In this document: positions 44,718 to 53,792 of the stretch, one piece after another
Numbering within the stretch: the stretch's first letter is position 1
How the letters are laid out: the number at the start of each line of letters is the position of its first letter
Source of the DNA: Paraburkholderia phenazinium
GTDB lineage: Bacteria > Pseudomonadota > Gammaproteobacteria > Burkholderiales > Burkholderiaceae
Assembly: GCF_900142845.1 (NCBI RefSeq)
Contig: NZ_FSRU01000002.1
Span: forward strand, 434,001-498,000
DNA: 64,000 bases
Reading direction: 5' to 3'
Made by a program: the position numbers and the translations under genes
The notes under the pieces: generated by a model
Database searches by the model: none
What the model was told of the DNA's origin: nothing
Seen by the model: the letters and a program-made list of their open reading frames with translations, nothing else

Positions 44718-46892
44718 TCACCCCGGCGACGCCAGCAGGCCGAGAAGCTGCGGCTTGAACAGGAGCGCCCCCTGGGCGCTGACGTGATTGTCGTCGTCAT
44801 AGACCGGCACGCCATTCAGCACCGCATGGCACAGCGTGCCGTCGCACAACGCCGGGGTGGCGTCGAACAGCTTCACGCCGGGCGTTGCCCCCATGCGCTC
44901 GACGAGCGCGCGGTTGAACGCCTGGTCGGCCCGGTCCGCGGCCGCGGCAGGTTCGACCCGCGCGGGGTCCGCGTACGAGCGCGGTAACAGGTAGCCCTTC
45001 AGCGTGGGCGGATTCTGGAAGATCACGACCCGCGGCGTACTCTCGAGCAGCGCCTTGACCGTGAGCGGAAGCTGGCTGGCGAGGGCGTCGCGCGAACGGG
45101 TCTGGGTGGCGTCCGCATGCGCATCGGTGGTCACGAAATGGGTGGCCTTCTGCAGTTCGCCGTCGCTGATCCAGCCGTTGCTGTAGAGGCTCCAGCGCGC
45201 CACCAGAAACACCACCGCGGGCTTGAGGCTGTGAAGCGAAGCGACGATCGGCTCGGCGAGCCCCAACTGGCTGCAGAACTTGCCGCTCTCCGCGCCGTCG
45301 CTGCGCCGCGTATCGAGCAGCGGCGGGCAACCGAGATGCGAGAACAGCATGAGGCGATAGTTGCGCTCCTGCGCCATCGCGACGAAAACGGGTAGCCATG
45401 CCCCCGCGTGCGAGTCGCCCCACACCACCATCAGCGGTCCCGTGGCCGCGCTGTTGTAGGCCTTGCAAAACGAGTCCGCTTGCGCGTTGGCGAGATGGCA
45501 GGGTTCCTCGGGAACCTGATGTCTGAGCGACAGGTTGAGCGCAACCTGCGCGATGCCGGCATTCTGCGCCACCGGGCGCGACGGCACGCCGCCTTTCGCG
45601 TAGAGGAGCGCGCCGCTTGCCGCCAGCGCCGCGAGCGCGGCGCACAGCGTGCCGATCTTCAGCGGGTTGTTTTTCCAGGCACGCAGAGGACGTTCGAGCA
45701 GTTGATAGGTCAGCGTTGCCAGGACGAAGCTCGCCGCCAGCAGGGCCAGCTTCGTGCCGTTCGAGACGAGGCCGACGTCGATGATATTGGCGAGCGAGAG
45801 CAGCGGCCAGTGCCAGAGATAGAGCGGATAGCTGATCAGGCCGATTGCAACCATGAGGCGGTTGCCGAGCAGCTTGCGGTTGAGCCACGCGTCGGGCCCG
45901 GCGGCAATGATCAGGAAGGCGCCGACGGTCGGCAGCAGGGCGCGCCAGCCGGGAAAGACGTCGTTCTTGTCCAGCAGAAGCAGCGCCGCCGCGATGACAG
46001 CGAGGCCCGCCAGCGACAGGCGATTGCCCTGTTTCGACAGGCTCGCGGGCCGATGCAGCAGGACGTAGGCCAGCACGCTGCCGATCATCAGTTCCCACAC
46101 GCGCGAGAGCGGCGAATAGAACGCGGCGGTCGGATCGGCCTTGACGGTGAGCATATTGACCGCGAACGACGCGCTGCCGACGATCGCCATGAGCGCGAGA
46201 AACCCGAGCTTGCGCCGCCATGCGAAGCTGACCAGCAAGGGCCAGAAAATATAGAACTGCTCTTCGATGCCGAGCGACCACAAATGCAGCAGCGGTTTGG
46301 TGGCGGCCGTATTGTCGAAGTAACCGGACTCGCGCCACAGCGCGATATTCGAAATGAAGCCGGCGCCGGTAAACACATGCTTGCCGAGCTGCTGATATTC
46401 GTCGGGCATCAGCGTGTACCAGCCGAACGCGAGACTCGCGAACAGTACGAGCACGAGCGCCGGGAAGATCCGCTTGATGCGCCGCATGTAGAACTCGGCG
46501 TAGCTGAAGCGGTTTTCTTCGAGGCTTTCGAAAATGATGGTGCTGATCAGGAAGCCCGAGATGACGAAGAAGATGTCCACGCCGATGAAACCGCCGCGCA
46601 CGAGCGACGGGAACGCGTGAAAGCCCAGCACCGAGAGGACCGCGATAGCGCGCAGGCCGTCGATGTCGCGCCGGTACTTCGGTGCATGCAGAGGCCGCAG
46701 ATGCGGCTGCGGACGTGGCTGCGCGGTCGCGCCGTGCGCCGGCCGCTTCGGGTGAGCCGGGCGGTCCGCGCTGGTGTCCCGGAACAGGGCGGCCGGCAGC
46801 GCCGTCGCGGCCGCTGCGCCTCCTTCGAGGTCGGCGGACGCTACGCGGGCTTCGGTCTCAGGCAATGAAGCGCCCTGGCTCTTGAATGGCAT
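44718..46892 (-). CDS. Acyltransferase 3 with C-terminal SGNH domain (OafA-type)
   Basis: This 724-residue enzyme starts at MPFKSQGASLPETEARV; an in-frame extension to 47162 crosses the control region and is rejected. After a 75-residue Ala/Pro/Arg-rich cytoplasmic leader, the acyltransferase domain begins KYRRDIDGLRAIAVLSVLGF, with GVDIFFVISGFLISTII and LHLWSLGIEEQFYIFWPLLV. The C-terminal periplasmic SGNH domain shows MVVWGDSHAGAWLPVF and DDDNHVSAQGA, giving Ser, Asp and His. Such two-domain proteins O-acetylate surface polysaccharides, with the SGNH part performing the final transfer. The long leader is unusual. Confidence 0.92.
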   Translation of the reverse strand: MPFKSQGASLPETEARVASADLEGGAAAATALPAALFRDTSADRPAHPKRPAHGATAQPRPQPHLRPLHAPKYRRDIDGLRAIAVLSVLGFHAFPSLVRGGFIGVDIFFVISGFLISTIIFESLEENRFSYAEFYMRRIKRIFPALVLVLFASLAFGWYTLMPDEYQQLGKHVFTGAGFISNIALWRESGYFDNTAATKPLLHLWSLGIEEQFYIFWPLLVSFAWRRKLGFLALMAIVGSASFAVNMLTVKADPTAAFYSPLSRVWELMIGSVLAYVLLHRPASLSKQGNRLSLAGLAVIAAALLLLDKNDVFPGWRALLPTVGAFLIIAAGPDAWLNRKLLGNRLMVAIGLISYPLYLWHWPLLSLANIIDVGLVSNGTKLALLAASFVLATLTYQLLERPLRAWKNNPLKIGTLCAALAALAASGALLYAKGGVPSRPVAQNAGIAQVALNLSLRHQVPEEPCHLANAQADSFCKAYNSAATGPLMVVWGDSHAGAWLPVFVAMAQERNYRLMLFSHLGCPPLLDTRRSDGAESGKFCSQLGLAEPIVASLHSLKPAVVFLVARWSLYSNGWISDGELQKATHFVTTDAHADATQTRSRDALASQLPLTVKALLESTPRVVIFQNPPTLKGYLLPRSYADPARVEPAAAADRADQAFNRALVERMGATPGVKLFDATPALCDGTLCHAVLNGVPVYDDDNHVSAQGALLFKPQLLGLLASPG

Positions 46893-47173
46893 AGTGGACT
46901 CGTGCTGGGTGATTCGGCGGACGACGGCTCGCGCAACGCCTGCCGGGCCGCTGCACGCGCCCGCAGGCGTGGTCATCGCCCCGATTGTGAGACCTGGCCG
47001 CGACGCAATGTGTGGGCGGCCGTACAGATAGGCGGACGCGCGTTTGATTAAATTCCAACAAACACCTGACACACAGGCTTGCAAATACCAAATCGAGTTG
47101 CGGCGATGCCGATGCGATCGCGTGCCTTGCTGGCGCGCTTCGCTCCGGGGTCGCGATCGCACGAGGAATCACC
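46893..47173. promoter_or_regulatory. Divergent control region between acyltransferase and hydrolase genes
   Basis: This 281-base region lies between two divergent genes. A markedly AT-rich segment at 47040-47095 (around TTTGATTAAATTCCAACAAA) stands out from GC-rich surroundings and is the likely promoter area. No paired -35/-10 boxes are certain. Confidence 0.35.
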
Positions 47174-49042
47174 ATGAGACCTGTCGTCTTCGACGGCTGT
47201 GCGGGTTGGCTTCATGCGGGGAAAGGACGCCACGGCGTGGTGCTCTGCAATCCGTTCGGCTACGACGCGTTGTGCACCCACCGGGGCTGGCGCCGGCTGG
47301 CGGAACGGCTCGCCGCGGCGGGCATGCCGGTGCTGCGCTTCGACTACCCGGGAACCGGCGATTCGGCCGGCAGCGAAGAAGAGCGTGGCCGGGTCGATGC
47401 ATGGCTCGCGAGCATCGCGTCGGCGATCCGCTATCTGCGCAGCAGCACGGGCGTCGAGCGGGTGTCGCTGTGCGGACTGCGCCTCGGCGCCACGCTTGCC
47501 GCACTTGCGGCGCAACGCAGCGGTGAGGTGGAGTCGCTGGTGCTTCTTTCGCCGGCGCTGTCGGGGAAGAACTATCTGCGCGAATTGCGGGCGCATCGCC
47601 AGAGCTGGTTGAGCACACCCGACGGCATCAACGCACAGCCCATTGCCGAGGGTACGGCCTATGTCGAGGCCTTCGGCTTCGGCGTGCACGGCGACGACAT
47701 CGCGCAACTCGCGGCCATCGACTTGCGCCGCGATACCACGGCGCCCGCATCTCGCGTGATGATGCTCGATGCCAGCGACCGGGCGCGCGCCGCTGCGCTT
47801 GTGGATCACTACGCGGCGCATGGCGTGGCCGTTGAACGGCGTGCGTTCGACGAGGCCGATCGTTTTCTCATCGAAGCGCTTTATAGCGTGGAACCGGTCG
47901 AGGCGTTTTCCGCGGTTGCGGAATGGCTTGCCGCGCTGCCCGAGGCGAAGCGGGATGCAGGTGACGCGCATGGAGCGCATGACACGCATGACACGGCCAG
48001 CCACGCGGCCCTGCCTGCCGCCGGCCGCGAAGAAGAGGACCCCGAACAACCGTTGCTGCCTTTGCCGGAGGCGCAAGCCGTCGAGCGTCCAGTGGTTTTC
48101 GGTGCGTACTTCGGCGTGCATTGCCAGCCCGATACCCCGCGCGCCGAGGCGCCGGCCGTGCTGTTCATCAATACCGGCGCCAGTCATCACATTGGCGACG
48201 GCCGCATTTTCGTCCTGTTCGCCCGCCGGCTCGCCGCGCTTGGCATCGCCTCGCTGCGCATGGATCTGGGCGGCCTTGGCGACAGTACGCCGGCGGCGCA
48301 GAGCGTCACGCTCGATACGATCTACGCGCCGCAGTCCTGCGCCGATGCCATGGCCGGCGCGGACTGGCTGGTCGCGCAGGGGCACCGCCAGGTGGTGACG
48401 TTCGGGGTCTGCGGCGGGGCGTTCGTCGGCTTGCATGCCTGTGCACACCATCCCCAGATGACCGCCTGTTTCGGCGTGAATCTGCAGAAGTTCATCTGGG
48501 ATGGCGAAGCGCGCTCGCCCGGCACGGCCGGTCTCGCCTCGTCGCGAGTCTTGCGGCGCTCGGCGCTGCGGCTCGACAAATGGAAGCGTGTGCTGCGCGG
48601 CGAAACCTCGCTGCTGCGGGTGTTGCGCGGCCTGTCGCAACGCGGCGCGCGCAGCGTGCTGTTGCGCGTGGCCGAGCGGATCGAGCAGGTCACCGGGCTC
48701 TCCCTCGTGCGCAACGAGGCGGTTGGGCTGCTGCAGAAGCTCGAGAGAAAAGGCGTCGACGTGCATCTCGTGTACGGCGAATACGACCTCGGGGTCGACG
48801 AACTGAAGATCCAGTTCGGCGCGAGGCTGCGCGCGCTGCGGCGCTTTTCGCGGGTCCGGGTGCTGACTTTGCCGACACTGGATCATGCGTTGTTCACCCG
48901 CGAGGCGCGCGAGGCGGCCATGGCCGATGCGCAGGCGTGGTTGCTCGAGCGCTGCGTGGCGTCGCCCGCCGCGTCCGGACATCACGGCGCGGTGCGCCCG
49001 GCCGGCGCGCCGGTGGGCGGCGTGCTCGGCAATGCGCCGTAA
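47174..49042 (+). CDS. Two-domain alpha/beta hydrolase (exosortase-system hydrolase-like)
   Basis: This 622-residue protein has two tandem alpha/beta-hydrolase domains joined by a Glu/Pro/His-rich linker (about 255-305). Domain 1 shows LRFDYPGTGDSAG and a nucleophile elbow CGLRLG (100-105) with arginine (R103) where serine is expected. Domain 2 shows LRMDLGGLGDS and FGVCGGAFVG with cysteine C413 at the nucleophile position. These GLR and GxC elbows resemble the exosortase-A-associated hydrolase 2 and 1 families, usually separate proteins in EPS loci. No exosortase is in the window. The AGGA site precedes the ATG. It probably acts on activated acyl or lipid-linked intermediates; the reaction is unknown. 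Confidence 0.78.
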   Translation: MRPVVFDGCAGWLHAGKGRHGVVLCNPFGYDALCTHRGWRRLAERLAAAGMPVLRFDYPGTGDSAGSEEERGRVDAWLASIASAIRYLRSSTGVERVSLCGLRLGATLAALAAQRSGEVESLVLLSPALSGKNYLRELRAHRQSWLSTPDGINAQPIAEGTAYVEAFGFGVHGDDIAQLAAIDLRRDTTAPASRVMMLDASDRARAAALVDHYAAHGVAVERRAFDEADRFLIEALYSVEPVEAFSAVAEWLAALPEAKRDAGDAHGAHDTHDTASHAALPAAGREEEDPEQPLLPLPEAQAVERPVVFGAYFGVHCQPDTPRAEAPAVLFINTGASHHIGDGRIFVLFARRLAALGIASLRMDLGGLGDSTPAAQSVTLDTIYAPQSCADAMAGADWLVAQGHRQVVTFGVCGGAFVGLHACAHHPQMTACFGVNLQKFIWDGEARSPGTAGLASSRVLRRSALRLDKWKRVLRGETSLLRVLRGLSQRGARSVLLRVAERIEQVTGLSLVRNEAVGLLQKLERKGVDVHLVYGEYDLGVDELKIQFGARLRALRRFSRVRVLTLPTLDHALFTREAREAAMADAQAWLLERCVASPAASGHHGAVRPAGAPVGGVLGNAP

Positions 49043-49207
49043 GCGCAGTGTCGCCGCGTGCGGCGACCGCATCGCGCGAAGCCAGTGTGGTCGCACGAAC
49101 AGACCGGCGTTTGCGGCGATGCTTCAATGCCTCTGTCGCGGCGGACCGCGCGATCTCGGCGCTTCGTTGCGCAGGTCCGGCTTGCCGCACCACTTGGGGA
49201 ATCCCGC

Positions 49208-50761
49208 ATGAACGATTTTGCCTCGCCTGTCATGCTGCCCGCCCACGTGCGGCAAGCACAGGTGTGTTGCACGGTCCAGTCCGTGATCCTGGCCGGAGGT
49301 TCCGGCACGCGGCTGTGGCCGCTGTCGCGAGAACATAGTCCCAAACAGCTCGTCGATCTGCTCGGCGACCGCTCGTTGCTCGAAGCCACCGTGCAGCGCG
49401 TGAGCCACGTGTTCGATGCGCGGCGCTTCGTGCAACTCGAGCCGCTGGTGGTGTGCCGCGAGGATCTGCGCCTGCCGACGGCGGAGCGCCTGCTCGACTG
49501 CGCGCCGCACGCCCGCATCGTGCTCGAGCCGGCCTCGCGCAATACCGCGCCTGCGCTCACCGTGGCCGCGCTGGCAGCGCGTGCGGCAGCACCCGACGGC
49601 GACGATCCGGTGCTCATGGTGATGCCGGCCGACCATCTGATCGCCGGACAGGCCGCTTTTGCCGCGGCGCTCGGCTATGCCGTCGAACATGCGGCAAGCG
49701 GCGCGATCGTCGCGCTCGGCGTTCCGCCGCAGCACGCCGAAACCGGCTATGGCTACATTCGCACCGGTGCGCTGCTGGGCGAGGCCGGCTCGCGTGCGAT
49801 CGAGCGCTTCGTGGAGAAGCCCGGTAGCGAGCTGGCCGAACACTATGTCGCGTCCGGCGAGTACTGGTGGAACAGCGGCATCTTCGTGGTGCGCGCTTCG
49901 GTATGGCTCGCGGCGATTGCGCATTACCAGCCGGCGATGGCGTCGGCGTGTGCCGATGCCTTCGCGCGCGCGGCGTCGGACAGCAGCGGTGCGCTTCATC
50001 TGGATGCGGCCGCCTTCGCGGGCTGCCCGTCCGATTCGATCGACTATGCGGTGATGGAACACCTCGGCTCCGATCCGCGTTTTGCCGGCGTGGTCGTGCC
50101 GCTCGTCGCGGGCTGGTCCGATGTGGGCGCATGGGATGCCGTGTGGCAGGTCTCGGACAAGGATGGCGACGGCAATGTGGCGCGGGGCCGCGTCATGTTC
50201 GAAGGCAGCACCGATAGCTTTGCGCACTCGGGCGGCCGGCTGGTGGCGTGTGTCGGCGTGACGGGCCTCGTGGTGGTCGAGACGGCCGATGCCGTGCTGG
50301 TCGCCGCGAAGGATCGCGTGCAGGACGTGAAGGCGATCGTCGGGCGCCTCAAGGCCGAACACGGCGCCGAGGCGCAAGAGCATCGCAAGGTGCAGCGGCC
50401 GTGGGGCTACTACGACTCGATCGACCGCGGCGAGCGCTTTCAGGTCAAGCGCATTGTCGTCAAACCGGGCGGGCGTCTGTCGCTGCAGATGCATCATCAT
50501 CGCGCCGAGCACTGGGTGGTGGTGCGCGGCACGGCGCGCGTCACGCGCGGTGCGGAAAGCTTCCTGCTGTCCGAGAACGAGTCGACCTATATCCCGCTCG
50601 GCGTCACGCACCGCCTCGAAAATCCGGGCAAGACACCGCTCGAAATCATCGAGGTGCAATCGGGTGGCTATCTCGGCGAAGACGACATTGTGCGCTTCGA
50701 CGATCAATACGGCCGTATGCAGGGGACCGCCGATGAATGCCCGGGCACTTCAAGTCAGTGA
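49208..50761 (+). CDS. manC: Mannose-1-phosphate guanylyltransferase/mannose-6-phosphate isomerase
   Basis: This 517-residue bifunctional type II enzyme (BceA/ManC-like) makes GDP-mannose. It starts at MNDFASPVMLPAHV, after GGGGA. The guanylyltransferase domain has ILAGGSGTRLWPLSREHSPK (27-46), the FVEKPGSELAEHYV sugar site and MVMPADHLI. The C-terminal cupin isomerase domain contains RPWGYYDSIDRGERFQVKRI, PGGRLSLQMHHHRAEHWVVV and YIPLGVTHRLENPG, with histidines for metal binding. It supplies donor for the mannosyltransferases of the EPS island. The next gene begins 29 bases before its stop, in another frame. Confidence 0.95.
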   Translation: MNDFASPVMLPAHVRQAQVCCTVQSVILAGGSGTRLWPLSREHSPKQLVDLLGDRSLLEATVQRVSHVFDARRFVQLEPLVVCREDLRLPTAERLLDCAPHARIVLEPASRNTAPALTVAALAARAAAPDGDDPVLMVMPADHLIAGQAAFAAALGYAVEHAASGAIVALGVPPQHAETGYGYIRTGALLGEAGSRAIERFVEKPGSELAEHYVASGEYWWNSGIFVVRASVWLAAIAHYQPAMASACADAFARAASDSSGALHLDAAAFAGCPSDSIDYAVMEHLGSDPRFAGVVVPLVAGWSDVGAWDAVWQVSDKDGDGNVARGRVMFEGSTDSFAHSGGRLVACVGVTGLVVVETADAVLVAAKDRVQDVKAIVGRLKAEHGAEAQEHRKVQRPWGYYDSIDRGERFQVKRIVVKPGGRLSLQMHHHRAEHWVVVRGTARVTRGAESFLLSENESTYIPLGVTHRLENPGKTPLEIIEVQSGGYLGEDDIVRFDDQYGRMQGTADECPGTSSQ

Positions 50762-51281
50762 TCTCGCCGGCGGCGCGGGCGTGGCCGATGCCCCATCCGC
50801 GTTCGACGAACGGCGCTTTCGCCATGCGCTGGGCCGCTTCGCCACCGGCGTGGTGGTGATTTCGACCGGCGCGGGCGAGAGCATGCACGCGATGACGGCC
50901 AACGCCTTTATGTCCGGCTCGTTGAATCCGCCGCTGATCGTGGTGTCGGTCGGGCACCGCGCGCGCATGCATCGCTGCCTGATGGATCACGCGCACTTCG
51001 GCGTCAGCGTGCTCTCGGACGAGCAGGAGTCGCATAGCCGCCACTTCGCCGGCGACGCGCAGACCGCGTTTGCGCCGCGCTTCGCCGAAGTCGACGGGTT
51101 GCCGGGCGTGGTGCTGCTCGAGCATGCGGTGGCGCGCTTTGCCGCGCGCGTGGTGGACCGTCATCCGTGCGGCGACCACACGCTCTTTATCGGCGAGGTG
51201 CTGGTGTTCTCACTCGATGAGCAGGCGCCGCTGGTGTTTTTTGGCGGACGCTATGCCTCGGTCGCCATGGGCCGCGCCTGA
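50733..51281 (+). CDS. Flavin reductase family protein
   Basis: This 182-residue FMN-binding split-barrel protein starts inside the end of manC, with AGGGGA 6 bases upstream. The family signature runs FRHALGRFATGVVVISTGAG, then AMTANAFMSGSLNPPLIVVS, FGVSVLSDEQE, CGDHTLFIGEVLVFS and PLVFFGGRYASV. Members reduce free flavin with NAD(P)H for partner oxygenases, or use flavin as a cofactor. No flavin-dependent monooxygenase is visible nearby. The coupling to manC by overlap is odd because no known step of GDP-mannose metabolism uses it. Confidence 0.88.
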   Translation: MNARALQVSDLAGGAGVADAPSAFDERRFRHALGRFATGVVVISTGAGESMHAMTANAFMSGSLNPPLIVVSVGHRARMHRCLMDHAHFGVSVLSDEQESHSRHFAGDAQTAFAPRFAEVDGLPGVVLLEHAVARFAARVVDRHPCGDHTLFIGEVLVFSLDEQAPLVFFGGRYASVAMGRA

Positions 51282-51607
51282 GCGGGCCGCCGCGCCGCTC
51301 GCGCAGGCCTCGCACGAACTGTGGTGGATTTGCCAATCGCTGCGCTTGCGTGCGTCTTCGCACGATGCAACTTTTCCATCTCCCGCACGCTTATCACGCA
51401 AGCTTGCAGCGCGTCGCTGCAAGGTGCGTTACATGAACGAAACAATTCTTCAGAGGGATAACCCTGTTAGGACGTTTCCCAACTGGCGCATCTGTTTTTA
51501 TGCTAGCAACGTATCGATTAATACAACAAAACAAAAGAAAAAAACCGAGAGGGCCGTTTCATCAACAGGCTACGCGGGGGATACAAACCCGCAGCGGGGA
51601 GAGTGTC
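51282..51607. promoter_or_regulatory. Intergenic region upstream of GntR/FCD regulator
   Basis: The right half (51440-51560) is strongly AT-rich in contrast to its surroundings. TATGCT at 51499-51504 could be a -10 box. A palindrome GTATCGATTAATAC (GTAT-N6-ATAC, 51511-51524) lies just downstream and has the form of a dimeric repressor site, which would suit autorepression by the FCD-type regulator that follows. No gene is visible. Confidence 0.45.
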
Positions 51608-52327
51608 ATGGAACAGGGAAACAAGGATCGATCACTGGTCAGCAAGGTGATGGATGGGCTGGTCACGGGTATCGTCGAAGAGAAGTACGGCGCCGTGCTG
51701 CCGCCGCAGGATGTGCTGTCCAAGGAGTTCGACGTGAGCCGGACGGTCATGCGCGAGGCGTTGTCGATGCTGCTCGCGCGTGAGATGCTCGACGTGAGGC
51801 CGAAGATCGGCACGCGTATCCGGCCCATGCGCGACTGGCGGATGATCGATGAGGACGTGGTGAGCTGGCGTTTTCGCGCGAAGCCCGATCCGGTTTTTCT
51901 GCGCGACGTGATCGAGTTCCGTGCGTTGATCGAGCCGCGCGCCTGCGCCCAGGCGGCCGCGCGCGGGACGGCCGCCGAGATTGCGGGAATCCGCGAAGCC
52001 TTCGATCTGTTCCGCTCGAGCCGGCCCGGCGAGAGCGGCTACCAGGGCGCCGACGAGCTGCTGCATACGCGGATCGTCTCGGCGAGCGGCAACCAGTTCT
52101 TCCAGCAGATGGCGACGATCATTCGTGGCGCGCTGTCGGCGATCAATCCGATCGTGGCGGGGCGCGAGGGCGGCTGGGAGGCTGTGATCGGCACGCATGG
52201 CCGCGTCGTCGAGGCGATTGAACGGCGCGATCCGAAGGAGGCCGAAGCGGCCTCGATTGCGATGATCGACTTTACCGCGGAAGAGATCCGTCACGCGCTG
52301 TCGATCGAGCCGCTCGGCCATACCTGA
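51608..52327 (+). CDS. GntR-family transcriptional regulator, FadR/FCD type
   Basis: This 239-residue regulator starts at MEQGNKDRSLVSKVMDGLVT, after GGGGAGAG. The N-terminal winged helix reads LPPQDVLSKEFDVSRTVMRE with ALSMLLAREMLDVRPKIGTR, and the C-terminal all-helical FCD ligand domain includes EFRALIEPRACAQAAARGTA, HTRIVSASGNQFF and HGRVVEAIERRD, with the His residues that bind a metal in this family. The sequence resembles regulators of sugar-acid catabolism (galactonate type). Its target may be its own promoter or nearby genes. Confidence 0.92.
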   Translation: MEQGNKDRSLVSKVMDGLVTGIVEEKYGAVLPPQDVLSKEFDVSRTVMREALSMLLAREMLDVRPKIGTRIRPMRDWRMIDEDVVSWRFRAKPDPVFLRDVIEFRALIEPRACAQAAARGTAAEIAGIREAFDLFRSSRPGESGYQGADELLHTRIVSASGNQFFQQMATIIRGALSAINPIVAGREGGWEAVIGTHGRVVEAIERRDPKEAEAASIAMIDFTAEEIRHALSIEPLGHT

Positions 52328-52421
52328 GCGGCACGCCGTGCGCGGCGCCAGTGTGGCGCCGCGTACAGACCACGCGGGCTGCATCGCGGACAGTGTCGCG
52401 AGAACTTCGCGGGAGTCCGCC

Positions 52422-53573
52422 ATGTACAAATCGCTTCAGGCCTGCCGGGGACTCGCCGCGTTGATGGTGGTCTTCTATCATGCGCGTGGCGCGATTTCCC
52501 AACCCAAATACTTCGGCGAGTCTGTGCTCGGCAATGCGTTCATCTTCGGCGGCTCCGCCGGGGTCGACTTCTTCTTCGTGCTGAGCGGCTTCATCATCTT
52601 CTGGATCCACGCGAAGGACATTGGTCAGCCGAAGCGCCTCGGCAGCTATCTGGCCAAGCGGGCGATCCGGATCTATCCGACCTACTGGACGATCTTCGCC
52701 GTGGTGTGCTGCGCGGCGCTGGCCGTGCCCGCATTGCGCCAGACGGTGCCAGGCGATCCATGGACGCTGCTCAAGGCATTGCTGCTCGTGCCGATGGATC
52801 CGGCCACGCCGGGTGTCACCGCGACCGGAGCGCCGGTTCTGACCGTGGCGTGGTCGCTGCAATTCGAGGTGATGTTTTATCTGTTCGTTGCGCTGGCTAT
52901 CATCGCGCCGCGTGCGTGTCTGCTCGTCGCGGCGCTGTGGGTCGTCAATTTCTTCACGTGCCGGACGGTTTGCAGTTTTCCGCTTGGCTTCTTCGCCGAT
53001 TACCGCATCCTGCTGTTCGCGCTTGGCGGCGCGACCGCCTGGCTATGCCGCAGGACCGTGGCGAGCGGTGCGGCGGCTACGCTGCCTGCTGCGGTCGCGC
53101 GCGGCGGATGGCGCGTCGGGCCGTGGACGGACCGGCTATCGCTGATGCTCGGAGTGAGCATCCTGGTCGCCGCGGCTACGTTGCACACGCTGGGTTTGAT
53201 GGACGCCGGCGTGGTACGGCAGGAGTCGCTGATCAGCCTGTATGGCCTCGCCAGCGCGCTGATCATTTTCGGCGTGGTCAAAGCCGAGGACCGTGGCGCG
53301 GTCCATGGCGCGCACGCAGGATGGCAAGTGCTGGGCGCCGCTTCCTATGCGCTGTATCTGCTGCACTATCCGCTCATCAGCGTGGTGATGAAGCTGATGA
53401 TGGTGCTCGGCCTGCGAGGCCTGGGGGGTGCGCTGTTCGCGCTGGCTGTGGCCGTCAGCGTATCGGTGGCGGCCGCGGTCCTGTTTCATCTGCATGTGGA
53501 GCGGCCGATGCTGCGCACGCTTGGCGCCTGGCGCTGGCCGGCGCTGCGCGCGGCAGGCAGCCCGCGCGTGTGA
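52422..53573 (+). CDS. Acyltransferase 3 family membrane protein
   Basis: This 383-residue protein starts at MYKSLQACRGLAALMVVFYH, with GGGAG 7 bases upstream. The segments are CRGLAALMVVFYHARGAIS (catalytic-type His), AGVDFFFVLSGFIIFWIH, LAKRAIRIYPTYW, VAWSLQFEVMFYLFVALAII and ASYALYLLHYPLISVVM. About ten membrane segments are predicted and no SGNH domain is present. It is similar to ExoZ-type acetyltransferases of succinoglycan synthesis. It is the third acyltransferase of the island, suggesting multiple O-acyl groups on the polymer. Confidence 0.9.
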   Translation: MYKSLQACRGLAALMVVFYHARGAISQPKYFGESVLGNAFIFGGSAGVDFFFVLSGFIIFWIHAKDIGQPKRLGSYLAKRAIRIYPTYWTIFAVVCCAALAVPALRQTVPGDPWTLLKALLLVPMDPATPGVTATGAPVLTVAWSLQFEVMFYLFVALAIIAPRACLLVAALWVVNFFTCRTVCSFPLGFFADYRILLFALGGATAWLCRRTVASGAAATLPAAVARGGWRVGPWTDRLSLMLGVSILVAAATLHTLGLMDAGVVRQESLISLYGLASALIIFGVVKAEDRGAVHGAHAGWQVLGAASYALYLLHYPLISVVMKLMMVLGLRGLGGALFALAVAVSVSVAAAVLFHLHVERPMLRTLGAWRWPALRAAGSPRV

Positions 53574-53599
53574 GCGCGTTCGCTTCGCGTCTGCGTTTG

Positions 53600-53622
53600 C
53601 GTCGCGTCGCGTCGCGTCGCGT
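53600..53622 (+). repeat. Pentanucleotide tandem repeat (GTCGC)n
   Basis: Four to five consecutive copies of GTCGC lie just after the acyltransferase stop codon. The tract is non-coding and may vary in copy number between isolates. It is probably of no functional importance. Confidence 0.7.
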
Positions 53623-53792
53623 GCGCTGGGCGGTGCTCTCGCATGTCGAGCGGTGCGCCCTGCGCCTGTGTTGCTTCGTCACCGTCACCGCGGCAGTGGT
53701 CTGCGTGATATCGTCTTTTCCTTTTGATTTCTACCGGTAGGGCCGGGTCGTCTTGGCCTGCCCGTGCCGGGATCGATGGGAGAGAACGGGTC

